A stretch of 16,157 nucleotides of DNA from positions 1 through 16,157 of the forward strand of contig CABQAA010000010.1 in the NCBI GenBank assembly GCA_902461995.1, in the 5' to 3' direction. This stretch comes from an uncultured Oscillospiraceae bacterium (GTDB taxonomy: Bacteria; Bacillota; Clostridia; Oscillospirales; Acutalibacteraceae). Below, one piece after another: positions 1 through 6,938 of the stretch. Position numbers and translations under genes: made by a program. The first letter of the stretch is position 1, and every line of letters starts with the position of its first letter. Under the pieces are notes generated by a model. The model had not been told where the DNA came from and did no database searches. It worked only from the letters and a program-made list of their open reading frames with translations.

Positions 1-160
1 GGTCTACTCCCCTTCCGGATGCGGCAAACGGGTAGAATCGGTTTTCGAGCCCGACTGTGTGCTGAACATATAAATACCCCGGGGGTTCCCACGAATTTTA
101 AAAACGGGCCGACGAGGACGATGCCCTGTCCCGCCGAGGCCGGTACGGATTGCGCATACG

Positions 161-200
161 AAAAGACACCCGTCGGCATTCAAACCGACGGGTGTCTTTT
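161..200 (-). terminator. Bidirectional intrinsic terminator after the hydrolase-phosphodiesterase fusion gene
   Basis: A perfect 16-bp stem (161-176 with 185-200) encloses an 8-nt loop, with A4 on one side and T4 on the other. It can therefore end transcription on either strand. It lies about 55 bp past the stop of the minus-strand gene ending at 255. In bases 1-160 I recognise no gene. Confidence 0.85.
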
Positions 201-254
201 TATCAGCCCGATGGACTCGGATTCCCAGAAATCCGGTCCGAAAACGCGGCGCTT

Positions 255-1889
255 TTACTCTATGCCCGCCTGTTCCGTCAACCCGGAAAGTTTCAGATAA
301 TCGTTGGTCAGGATGGTGTCGATCCCCATCCGGAAATACGCGAGAGCCTCCTCCGGATCGTCCGACCAAAAGAGATTGCAGCGGATGCCGTGGGCATGCG
401 CCCGGTCGATCATATCCTTTGTGAGTGCCGACTTGTAAAACTGGAGCTTCCGGCACTGATACCGGATCGCCCGATCCACGATTTTGTAGGGATCTCCGCC
501 GCCAGCCGCGCAGCAGCGGGGCAGTTCCGGCGCCACCTGCAGTGCCGTGCGCAGCACACTCGGCCGCCCGACGATGTAAGCGTGATCCAGACAGTCATAG
601 GTTTTCAGCAGCCGAACGATACGGCAAAACGCCTCGGGGTTATACAGGGTGACGCCGTCGTCCTCCTCTTCCGCATATTCCGATTTGATGTGGATGTTCA
701 AAATGGTCCGGCAGGCGAACTGCCGCAGCACCTCCTCAAACCGGGGCATCCGCAGCCCCCGGCAGGCTTCGGAAAACCCGGATCCCATGTCCAGCTTCCG
801 GATATCGGCATAGGTCATATCCCGGATAAGCCCCTCGCCGTCTGACACCCGCTCCACCCGGTCGTCGTGGCAGACCACCAGTTCCCCGTCGGCCGTAGAA
901 TATACATCCAATTCGATTTCAGGCGCACCGAGGGCTATCGCCGCGCCGAAGGCCGGCAGGGAATTCTCGGGGGCCATGGTGTGCAGCCCGCGGTGCGCGC
1001 AGAGGCGGGGATAGGGATACCGGGCATCTCCGGGGATCACCGACGGTCCGGCAGGACGATAAGCCCAGGGGGTCCGCCCCGCCTCCACATAGGCGTCGTG
1101 GAGAACCGGCTCCGCCCCATACCCGTTGGAACGGACATACTTCCGCTTGGGATCGATATCGAAAACAAAAGAACCGATCCGGCTTTTCATATTAACCAGC
1201 AGCTCGCCGTCCGGCGCCACCAGCATGGAACAGCCGCCAACCGCCCGGTCCTCCCCCATGCTGACGGAGGACCGGGCCAGATAGGCGTTGCAGGTCAAGG
1301 CACAGGACCGCCCCAGAATCTCCAGAATATCCTGCCGCTCTCCCCGCTGATGCGAACAACCGATCACGATATCGGGCCGCCGCCTGGCCATAAACATCTG
1401 CAGTTCGGGATAATAAAAGTCATAGCAGGTGAGGAAGCCGAAGCGGATCCCCTCCGCCTCCACGATGGTGGGCTCCCGGTAGGTCATGGCATAACGGGTG
1501 TCCACCTGCTTTTTCACCGGCTCGGTCGGAAACACATGCTGCTTGAGATAGGTTCCGGCCACCCGGCCCTCCCGGTCAAACAGCAAGGTGGTATTCCGAA
1601 GCGGCTCTCCGGCAGAATGCACCGCCATATTGACCGCGATCATGGTGCGGCAGCGCCGGCAGGTCTCCTCCACCTTCAGCCGCAAAGGCGCCGTATACCT
1701 TTCCAGATCCGTCTGGTAATCGGCGGGGTTGGGATATACGCTGGGGGCATTGCTGTATTCGGGCAGCACCACCAGATCCACCGAGGCATCCAGAGCGTCC
1801 AGCTCCTGATACAGCCAGCCCATGAAGACCGGGGACTCCTCCGGCTTATGGGCATACGGTGGCTGCAGAACGCAGATCTTCATGGTCAT
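255..1889 (-). CDS. Nitrilase-superfamily carbon-nitrogen hydrolase fused to a glycerophosphodiester phosphodiesterase-like domain
   Basis: This 544-residue protein has two enzymatic halves. Residues about 3-255 are a carbon-nitrogen hydrolase domain with the expected Glu-Lys-Cys triad: E44 in VLPEYS, K116 in TYLKQH and C155 in LTCYDFYYPE. Residues about 295-535 are a GDPD TIM-barrel domain, with H299-R300 in CAHRG, PENS at 308-310, E326 and D328 in EIELD, and H341 in VCHDD. The usual metal-binding Glu of the GDPD NIEIK motif is His (H400 in LNIHIK). No signal peptide is visible, so the protein is probably cytoplasmic. The two activities suggest amide-bond and phosphodiester hydrolysis of one substrate class, but the substrate is unknown. 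Two in-frame ATGs (1889 and 1883) follow a GGAAGGA ribosome site at 1894-1900; the first is used here. The gene has its own promoter and terminator, so it appears monocistronic. Domain calls are confident; the joint function is inference. Confidence 0.9.
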   Translation of the reverse strand: MTMKICVLQPPYAHKPEESPVFMGWLYQELDALDASVDLVVLPEYSNAPSVYPNPADYQTDLERYTAPLRLKVEETCRRCRTMIAVNMAVHSAGEPLRNTTLLFDREGRVAGTYLKQHVFPTEPVKKQVDTRYAMTYREPTIVEAEGIRFGFLTCYDFYYPELQMFMARRRPDIVIGCSHQRGERQDILEILGRSCALTCNAYLARSSVSMGEDRAVGGCSMLVAPDGELLVNMKSRIGSFVFDIDPKRKYVRSNGYGAEPVLHDAYVEAGRTPWAYRPAGPSVIPGDARYPYPRLCAHRGLHTMAPENSLPAFGAAIALGAPEIELDVYSTADGELVVCHDDRVERVSDGEGLIRDMTYADIRKLDMGSGFSEACRGLRMPRFEEVLRQFACRTILNIHIKSEYAEEEDDGVTLYNPEAFCRIVRLLKTYDCLDHAYIVGRPSVLRTALQVAPELPRCCAAGGGDPYKIVDRAIRYQCRKLQFYKSALTKDMIDRAHAHGIRCNLFWSDDPEEALAYFRMGIDTILTNDYLKLSGLTEQAGIE

Positions 1890-1936
1890 TTCGTCCTTCC
1901 CGTTTGGGATCCGGCCGGATCCCGTCTATGCACATT

Positions 1937-1965
1937 AGTATAGTCCGGCGGATGCGCATGGGCAA
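1937..1965 (-). promoter_or_regulatory. Sigma-A-type promoter for the hydrolase-phosphodiesterase fusion gene
   Basis: Read on the minus strand: -35 TTGCCC (1960-1965), a 17-nt spacer and -10 TATACT (1937-1942). It gives a leader of about 40 nt before the ATG at 1889. It is divergent from the tRNA-Arg promoter 60 bp away. Confidence 0.7.
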
Positions 1966-2026
1966 GGGACAATCGGACACTTTCTGTATGCATTCGGGAA
2001 AATTTTTGAAAAATGCATTTTAGGGG

Positions 2027-2055
2027 TTGCAGAAATGGCGCGGACGGTGTAAAAT
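2027..2055 (+). promoter_or_regulatory. Promoter of tRNA-Arg(CCG)
   Basis: -35 TTGCAG (2027-2032), a 17-nt spacer and -10 TAAAAT (2050-2055). Transcription should begin near 2062, leaving about 27 nt before the mature tRNA 5' end at 2089. Confidence 0.75.
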
Positions 2056-2088
2056 ACTATTGCTCTGCGGAACGCGGGGCATAAACAT

Positions 2089-2165
2089 CCGCCCGTGGCG
2101 AAGCTGGATATCGCAGTGGATTCCGATTCCAAAGGCCGGGGGTTCGAATCCCTCCGGGCGGACCA
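2089..2165 (+). tRNA. tRNA-Arg, anticodon CCG
   Basis: A full cloverleaf can be read. The acceptor stem is 7 bp and perfect (2089-2095 with 2155-2161). The D stem GCGA/TCGC encloses a loop containing GG and A20, which is an arginine identity base. The anticodon loop at 2121-2127 carries CCG at 2123-2125. The T arm has a TTCGAAT loop, the discriminator is A, and CCA is encoded. The outermost anticodon-stem pair (2116/2132) is a G-A mismatch. It reads CGG codons. An intrinsic terminator follows directly, and a degraded copy of its 3' end lies 1.4 kb downstream. Confidence 0.93.
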
Positions 2166-2166
2166 G

Positions 2167-2200
2167 AAAAAGCGTATTGCAAATTGCAATACGCTTTTTT
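2167..2200 (+). terminator. Intrinsic terminator of tRNA-Arg
   Basis: A 14-bp perfect stem (2167-2180 with 2186-2199), a 5-nt loop and a T6 run begin one nucleotide after the tRNA CCA. Confidence 0.88.
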
Positions 2201-2250
2201 CAATGAAATTCATGTGTATGATCTCACAAAAAAGAAAAGGGGCGTTATCA

Positions 2251-3171
2251 ATGAGAACTGTGCCGTTGGGAAAAACCGGAATGCATGTCCCCGCTGTTGC
2301 AATCGGCTGCATGAGAATAAACGGTATCAGCAAACCAGAGGCGGAAGCCTTTCTTCAGACTTCGCTTGAACTCGGCGCGAATTATTTTGACCATGCGGAT
2401 ATTTACGGCGGCGGAGAATGTGAGGAGATTTTTTCTGATGCGATTCACATGAGCGATTCCGTGCGTGAAAAGATTATCCTACAATCAAAATGCGGCATCT
2501 GTCCGGGAGTCTCTTTTGATTTTTCAAAAGAACATATTTTGGAATCGGTTGACGGTAGTTTGAAACGCTTAAAAACCGATTATCTCGATGTTCTTCTTTT
2601 ACACCGTCCGGATGCATTGGTTGAACCCGAAGAAGTTGCCGAAGCATTTGATATTTTACATAAAACCGGTAAGGTTCGTTATTTCGGTGTCTCAAACCAG
2701 AACCCCATGCAAATACAGCTACTTCAGAAATATTTGAATTTGCCAATCCATATCAATCAGCTTCAGCTCAGCATTACCAATGCAACTATGATTTCGCAAG
2801 GGCTTCATGTCAATATGCTGGATGACGCCGCGGTAAACCGGGATGGCAGCGTTCTTGATTTTTGTCGGCTGAACGATATTACCATTCAGCCCTGGTCGCC
2901 GTTTCAGTACGGTTTTTTTCAGGGAGTATTCCTCAATAATGATAACTATCCGGAATTAAATGCGGAGATAAACCGCATTGCGGAAAAGTACGAGGTGAGC
3001 AATACTTGCATTACAATGGCATGGATCCTTCGTCATCCTGCAAAAATGCAGCCGATCACCGGCACAATGAATTTACAGCGTCTTGCCGACTGCATAAAAG
3101 CCACTGAAATTTCTCTTACGCGTGAGGAATGGTACAGCCTCTATAAGTCTGCCGGTAATATTCTTCCTTAA
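2251..3171 (+). CDS. Aldo/keto reductase (YdhF-like)
   Basis: This 306-residue protein is an NAD(P)H-dependent aldo/keto reductase with a single TIM barrel, probably cytosolic. The catalytic tetrad is visible: D47 and Y52 in FDHADIYGGG, K80 in QSKCG and H118 in LLLHRPD. Later motifs such as KVRYFGVSN and MAWILRHPA are also typical. The length matches the family. The physiological carbonyl substrate cannot be read from the sequence. The start is the ATG at 2251, 8 nt after AAAAGGGG at 2236-2242; the frame is open upstream, but that part overlaps the tRNA and its terminator. Codon use looks clearly AT-richer than in the neighbouring genes. The gene sits between tRNA-Arg and an imperfect copy of the tRNA 3' end, which suggests acquisition by horizontal transfer. 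No promoter of its own is obvious, and the tRNA terminator separates it from the tRNA promoter. Confidence 0.92.
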   Translation: MRTVPLGKTGMHVPAVAIGCMRINGISKPEAEAFLQTSLELGANYFDHADIYGGGECEEIFSDAIHMSDSVREKIILQSKCGICPGVSFDFSKEHILESVDGSLKRLKTDYLDVLLLHRPDALVEPEEVAEAFDILHKTGKVRYFGVSNQNPMQIQLLQKYLNLPIHINQLQLSITNATMISQGLHVNMLDDAAVNRDGSVLDFCRLNDITIQPWSPFQYGFFQGVFLNNDNYPELNAEINRIAEKYEVSNTCITMAWILRHPAKMQPITGTMNLQRLADCIKATEISLTREEWYSLYKSAGNILP

Positions 3172-3525
3172 CCGGATTGCTGCTGACCTGTTACCCTTTC
3201 TACGCTGCATCACTTCCCCTATTGCGGTGTAGATCAACAAACGCTCTTGATGGCTGTCTTTCCATACACAGCATCTTTTTCATACTTCATGGGCAAAACG
3301 GAGCGCCTTACGCCGCTGTTCCTCCTTTCCGCCAAAAGTCACGCTGGGTTTGCCTGCCCAGCTGCAAGCGCCCACGCAATAGCTCGCTGTTTCCTCCCAC
3401 TTTTTGCGGGCGTGTCTGCGGTGCAAAGCATCCTTTTTATACCCGGTGGCCAGAAAAGGGAAGATCGTACGCAATGGCGTGCGGTCTTTTCTTTTTTTAT
3501 CCCCGTCTGCCAGGGAAGCTCCCCC
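3172..3525. other. Non-coding stretch after the reductase gene
   Basis: No convincing gene is seen. A 64-codon frame is open on the minus strand (3280-3474), with basic, low-hydrophobicity composition and no recognisable domain. It probably is not a protein gene, although a GGAAAGGAGG string lies inside it near 3330. The stretch ends in a strong plus-strand terminator (3461-3498). Confidence 0.5.
3461..3498 (+). terminator. Intrinsic terminator inside the tRNA-bounded segment
   Basis: A 12-bp stem with two G-U pairs (3461-3472 with 3477-3488), an AATG tetraloop, then a T-rich tail at 3489-3498. It is about 290 bp past the reductase stop and could end that transcript. Confidence 0.75.
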
Positions 3526-3527
3526 GC

Positions 3528-3554
3528 GGGTTCAGAATCTCTCAGGGCGGACCA
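3528..3554 (+). repeat. Degenerate copy of the tRNA-Arg 3' end (attachment-site-like)
   Basis: This stretch matches the last 26 nt of tRNA-Arg (2140-2165) with two substitutions and one inserted A. The final ten bases, GGGCGGACCA including the CCA, are identical. The rest of a tRNA is absent upstream. An intrinsic terminator follows within 3 nt, as it does after the intact tRNA. This is the usual signature of the distal attachment site left by an element that integrated into a tRNA 3' end. Whether an integrase-borne element was ever here is inference. Confidence 0.7.
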
Positions 3555-3556
3555 AT

Positions 3557-3605
3557 GAAAACCACCGACAAGCCCTGTATTTATGTAGGTTTGTCGGTGG
3601 TTTTC
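3557..3605 (+). terminator. Long-stem terminator after the tRNA-Arg 3' copy
   Basis: A perfect 15-bp stem (3557-3571 with 3591-3605) with a 19-nt loop; the stem ends in A4/T4, so it may act on both strands. It may be the original terminator of the tRNA-Arg gene before insertion. Between it and the next gene (3606-3778) I see only a short direct repeat, GCAAGTCA at 3671-3678 and 3682-3689, spaced 11 bp. Confidence 0.7.
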
Positions 3606-3778
3606 ACTTTGTCTGCAACTTGTTGAATTTTTTATTTAGATCTCAATAAAACGCTGAAAATCGTATCTATGCAAGTCAGTTGCAAGTCAAAATGAATGGC
3701 TGCCTCTCCCCGTCATCCTGCTCCGGACATGAGACTGGGACAAACGGATTCTCCTGTCCATCGGCGTGTATCACCCGA

Positions 3779-5812
3779 TCAGGCTTCATGGCTTAAATCC
3801 ACCACGGCATATTGCATCGTAGCCCGATTGCAGATCACAATCCGCGTCTCGTCCAGAATGGCGGCAACCCGGAGATCCATCCATTCCGATTGGAATACAT
3901 CGGGCAGAACATAGCAGGTCTTACGCCCCTCTGCGTCGATCACAGCGGCATAATTCAGGATGGCTTTCTTCACCGATGTCTCTTTTTGATCCAACTTCGG
4001 CGGGTCAGGCGCGGTCTCAAACAGATACACCATCGTGCCGGTTTCGGTATCGTATAGAGGAGAATTCCACAGGATTCTGCCGGCCACCTGTACGGATAAG
4101 CCCCTCCAGAATCCGGTTTCAGCATCCACAATACCCCAGCCCGATCCATTCAGCTCGCCATTTGGCCTCTTGACCGCCAGAAAAAGACGATGCCCCAAAT
4201 CCGATATGATGATGGCCTCAGGGTCCTGTGTAAACAGCCGCGTTTTGACCTTTGTGTCCGCTTGGATAGTCCAAATCGTACCGTCCCGATCACTCTGATA
4301 GACCAAATGCCGTCCGGCCCAATACAGCGCGCTGGCATCCTCCACCAACAGCGATTCTTCCCCGGTTTCCAAATCCACCATCCAGATGTCGTTTTCCAGA
4401 TCCGTCCCGGACGGGAATTCATCCCGCTGCCCTTTCTGTGCCCTGATCCAGCGGCGCATAAAATCCCCGCAGGTGCGGCGGTTGCTTCGGTAGCAGCCCA
4501 GGGTGCTTTCTTCATTGACCAGCGGATAACCCAGCCATGCCAGGGCGGGAACGGCGTCCATCAAAAGCGCCGCCTGCTCCTGTGCCAGTTCGTTCAGCTC
4601 CTCCGCATCATATCCGTCGGTCCGATACCGGCTGCGTTGTACGATTTCGCCGGTATCCAGATTATAGGAAAACAGGGTGTCGCACCATTCCAGAGAACCG
4701 GTCACGGTAAACAACACCGTTCTCGACCGTGACCGGGTGAGATCCGGCCCGTAGTTTCCAACCGTACCGTAAGGATATACGCTGCCCCCCATCCGGATGA
4801 CCGGGATCGTCACCTCGCTGTCCAAGCCGAACGGCGCCAGATCCAGGCGAATGGAGTCCTCCACTGCCGCCGCGGGTTCCCCCGCAAGAACAGCAGGGAT
4901 GTCCGGACCCATATACGCAAGCGGGGTCACCCGGCCGTTCGGAAGGATCCAATACCCGTTCCGGTCTTTTTCGAGCGTCTTGGGCTCGACAGCCGGAACC
5001 GATTGTCCGAAACCCGTCTGATCAGAAGGAACCGGCGAGCTTCCCGGTCCTGCATGCGGCAATCCCTGCCAAAACAGCAGAACAGCCGCGATCAGAACGA
5101 TCAGGCATCCCGCCGCCAAAAGAAACGGCCGCAAGCGGCGGGGGCCGGACGCCTCCTTTTCGTTTTTTACCGTTTCCGGCTCTACATGCCAGGCGGCCGT
5201 GCCTTCCGCCCCGTCGATCACGGACCGCTTCACCTGCTTTAGATCGACCAGATTATCCTCGATTACCTTTCGGAGGAAATCCCGTTTCTCTTCCCGTCCG
5301 CCTTCCGAAACGGCGGCATATCGCTGCAAAACCGCCAGGCCCTGCTCAACCCCGATGGCCGCCTGTTCGGGCGTCAGTCCGAGCGCCTGACCGACGACGG
5401 GACACTCGAGGCCGTATCCGCTGTACAGCACCAGGCATTTCGCCGTTTCAGGCGGCAGCGCCTGTATGTCCCGCCAAATGGCCATAATCCGCACTTTGTC
5501 GCTGGTGCACGACGCATAACTCCTCTGCGGCTGCGGAGCCGTTTGGCCGACGGACGCAGCCGGGCAGACAGGATGCCGCCGGCGCAGCCGATTTACACGG
5601 CTGCACGCCGTCCGACACAGGGATGTCAGGACCGCCGCATCCCAAACATCGCGTTTCCCGTTACAAATCCGCCGGTAAACTTCCGCATACGTCTGCCTGA
5701 CGATTTCCGGCACGTCCTCCAGCTGCCCGCACCCGCACACGGCCATTCGCGTGACATCCGAAAACGATGTGCAGTATACCTTCTCAAAATATGCAATGGT
5801 TTCACTCGACAA
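3779..5812 (-). CDS. Membrane-tethered ECF-sigma-like protein with a large extracytoplasmic domain
   Basis: This 677-residue protein combines a sigma-70-like cytoplasmic part with an outside domain. Residues about 3-79 resemble sigma region 2 (FEKVY near the start, QTYAEVYRR, then an Arg-rich RLRRR end). Residues about 109-165 resemble region 4 (IQALPPETAKCLVLYSGYGL, then a helix-turn-helix), but the recognition-helix part lacks the usual basic residues. A linker leads to one transmembrane helix at about 230-249 (FLLAAGCLIVLIAAVLLFW). About 425 residues lie beyond it, with propeller-like strands such as DIWMVDLETGEE and HLVYQSDRDGTIWTI. The start is taken as TTG 5812 because GGAGG (5820-5824) sits 7 nt upstream. 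The promoter at 5870-5898 starts RNA near 5863, which rules out the longer frame back to 5935. It is divergent from a lipoprotein gene. It may be an envelope sensor whose sigma-like part is held at the membrane; DNA-binding ability is uncertain. Confidence 0.8.
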   Translation of the reverse strand: MSSETIAYFEKVYCTSFSDVTRMAVCGCGQLEDVPEIVRQTYAEVYRRICNGKRDVWDAAVLTSLCRTACSRVNRLRRRHPVCPAASVGQTAPQPQRSYASCTSDKVRIMAIWRDIQALPPETAKCLVLYSGYGLECPVVGQALGLTPEQAAIGVEQGLAVLQRYAAVSEGGREEKRDFLRKVIEDNLVDLKQVKRSVIDGAEGTAAWHVEPETVKNEKEASGPRRLRPFLLAAGCLIVLIAAVLLFWQGLPHAGPGSSPVPSDQTGFGQSVPAVEPKTLEKDRNGYWILPNGRVTPLAYMGPDIPAVLAGEPAAAVEDSIRLDLAPFGLDSEVTIPVIRMGGSVYPYGTVGNYGPDLTRSRSRTVLFTVTGSLEWCDTLFSYNLDTGEIVQRSRYRTDGYDAEELNELAQEQAALLMDAVPALAWLGYPLVNEESTLGCYRSNRRTCGDFMRRWIRAQKGQRDEFPSGTDLENDIWMVDLETGEESLLVEDASALYWAGRHLVYQSDRDGTIWTIQADTKVKTRLFTQDPEAIIISDLGHRLFLAVKRPNGELNGSGWGIVDAETGFWRGLSVQVAGRILWNSPLYDTETGTMVYLFETAPDPPKLDQKETSVKKAILNYAAVIDAEGRKTCYVLPDVFQSEWMDLRVAAILDETRIVICNRATMQYAVVDLSHEA

Positions 5813-5869
5813 ACCGCCACCTCCAACTAGAAATATTCGCCTTAAATTATCGATCACCCTCCGCATTTT

Positions 5870-5898
5870 ATTGTACAGGTTGCCAGTTGATTTGTAAA
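5870..5898 (-). promoter_or_regulatory. Promoter of the tethered sigma-like gene
   Basis: Read on the minus strand: -35 TTTACA (5893-5898), 17 nt, -10 TACAAT (5870-5875). The predicted RNA start near 5863 gives a leader of about 50 nt to the TTG at 5812. Confidence 0.75.
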
Positions 5899-5904
5899 GA
5901 GAAA

Positions 5905-5923
5905 CCCGCCTTGTGCAGGCGGC
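5905..5923 (-). terminator. Short terminator-like hairpin upstream of the sigma-like gene promoter
   Basis: A 6-bp GC stem (5906-5911 with 5917-5922) and a 5-nt loop; on the minus strand a GTTTCTCTTT tail follows. It could insulate the promoter at 5870-5898 from leftward read-through. Confidence 0.35.
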
Positions 5924-5983
5924 GTTCCCATCCATGATGAAATGAACCGCGTTGATTCAGCTTTTTATATAAAGCCCGGCGGG

Positions 5984-6020
5984 ATAAAGGGTATCGTATA
6001 GATAAACCGATACCCTTTAT
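5984..6020. repeat. Perfect 13-bp inverted repeat between divergent promoters
   Basis: ATAAAGGGTATCG (5984-5996) and its exact complement (6008-6020) are separated by 11 nt. It lies between the divergent promoters at 5870-5898 and 6045-6072. No clean T-run follows on either strand, so an operator is at least as likely as a terminator. Confidence 0.6.
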
Positions 6021-6044
6021 TGCGATTTAGACAGAAGGCCCGGC

Positions 6045-6072
6045 TTGACTTCGAGATCCTTGGATTTATACT
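6045..6072 (+). promoter_or_regulatory. Promoter of the divergent lipoprotein gene
   Basis: -35 TTGACT (6045-6050), a 16-nt spacer, -10 TATACT (6067-6072). The ribosome site AGGAGGGG (6081-6088) follows almost at once. Confidence 0.72.
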
Positions 6073-6080
6073 GGTATTAT

Positions 6081-6114
6081 AGGAGGGGATTCGTATGAAA
6101 AAAGAAACAGCCGT
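6081..6114 (+). other. Strong ribosome site and ATG that are one nucleotide out of frame with the lipoprotein
   Basis: AGGAGGGG (6081-6088) is 6 nt before ATG 6095, followed by a run of six A (6098-6103). In the frame of that ATG only 25 codons are read before a TGA. If the A-run had seven A, the ATG would read MKKRNSRLAIELAGAF and continue straight into the lipoprotein signal sequence. The best start and the gene body therefore differ by one missing base in a homopolymer. Confidence 0.8.
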
Positions 6115-6807
6115 TTGGCCATCGAATTGGCAGGTGCATTCTGCATGGTCATCTGTTTGTCGGGATGTCTGAAAAATCCCCGGGGAAGTCCCGCCTCATC
6201 GGCGGATTCCAATCCGGAACAGCCGCCGCACACCGCGGCACCCACAGCCTCAACCCCCGACACCATCCGCATCGCGGACCGTGCGGTGGATGCCCCGGCT
6301 GGATTTCAGCCGATCCGGATCATCTTTGAGAAGCCTCAACGCACGGAGAAACCGGTTCATGTGGATCTGCTGCTGCCCCAAAACTGGACGGCGACAGTTG
6401 CCGATGATCCGTCCTCTCCGGGTGTCACAATGATGTATGGCGACGCCGAGGCCGGATCGATTGCGGTCTTTCCGTTTGCCGACACATCGGCGGAATATCC
6501 GACCCGCCCGGATGGAGATCTGGAAAACCGATACCGCTGGTATTTTGCCGACGTTCTTGTCGGCAACCATGTCTATGGGGATTTCTACCAGCCGCTGCTC
6601 CAGACGGATGTCCGGGAAGTCGGGCGGTGCAGATTCGAGTACGACGGCAAATTCGAATCGAACGGCGAGGGATATTCCCGTGACGGCATCCTGTCGGCCT
6701 CCATTCCTCTCGCCCAATATGCACGGGTCGTTTTTGCCGGATCGGATCTGTCTAAAACACAGATTGACACCACCGCCGAAAGCATCGTGCTGTCCGAGAC
6801 AGCTTGA
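6115..6807 (+). CDS. Putative secreted lipoprotein, frame-shifted from its natural start
   Basis: The open frame from TTG 6115 gives 230 residues. It starts with a hydrophobic segment (LAGAFCMVICLSG) and a lipobox LSGC, with the lipidated Cys at residue 18. A low-complexity Pro/Ser/Ala linker at about 22-47 precedes a globular domain of about 180 residues with no family I recognise. The TTG has no ribosome site. The evident start is ATG 6095 after AGGAGGGG, one nucleotide out of frame through a short A-run. With that shift restored, the protein would have a complete signal peptide with a charged MKKRNSR end. Expression could therefore depend on slippage, phase variation or weak TTG initiation; an assembly error or a young pseudogene are the plain alternatives. 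It is divergent from the tethered sigma-like gene and ends in its own terminator. Confidence 0.7.
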   Translation: MAIELAGAFCMVICLSGCLKNPRGSPASSADSNPEQPPHTAAPTASTPDTIRIADRAVDAPAGFQPIRIIFEKPQRTEKPVHVDLLLPQNWTATVADDPSSPGVTMMYGDAEAGSIAVFPFADTSAEYPTRPDGDLENRYRWYFADVLVGNHVYGDFYQPLLQTDVREVGRCRFEYDGKFESNGEGYSRDGILSASIPLAQYARVVFAGSDLSKTQIDTTAESIVLSETA

Positions 6808-6823
6808 ATGCCCTAGCTGTCCA

Positions 6824-6860
6824 CCCGACGGGAAGTTTGTTCCCGCCGGGTTTTCTTTTG
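6824..6860 (+). terminator. Intrinsic terminator of the lipoprotein gene
   Basis: An 11-bp stem with one mismatch (6824-6834 with 6840-6850), loop GTTTG and tail TTTTCTTTT, 16 nt after the stop codon. Confidence 0.85.
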
Positions 6861-6895
6861 GAAATACCGGCCGCCGCGATTCCAGAAGATTGACC

Positions 6896-6924
6896 TTGTC
6901 AACTTTCCGGCAATCCCCTATAAT
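6896..6924 (+). promoter_or_regulatory. Strong promoter in front of the small ORF and the Bce-type operon
   Basis: -35 TTGTCA (6896-6901), a 17-nt spacer and a consensus -10 TATAAT (6919-6924). It is one of the closest sigma-A matches in the window. RNA should start near 6931. Confidence 0.8.
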
Positions 6925-6938
6925 AAGTCTGTCCGAGT

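Noticed and set aside
3280..3474. 64-codon open frame on the minus strand
   Set aside because: No domain, no hydrophobic core and no placed ribosome site; treated as non-coding until similarity or expression shows otherwise.
5813..5935. Longer N-terminus of the sigma-like protein starting at 5935 or 5866
   Set aside because: It would begin upstream of, or right at, the predicted RNA start and includes the promoter and a hairpin; TTG 5812 has a perfect ribosome site.
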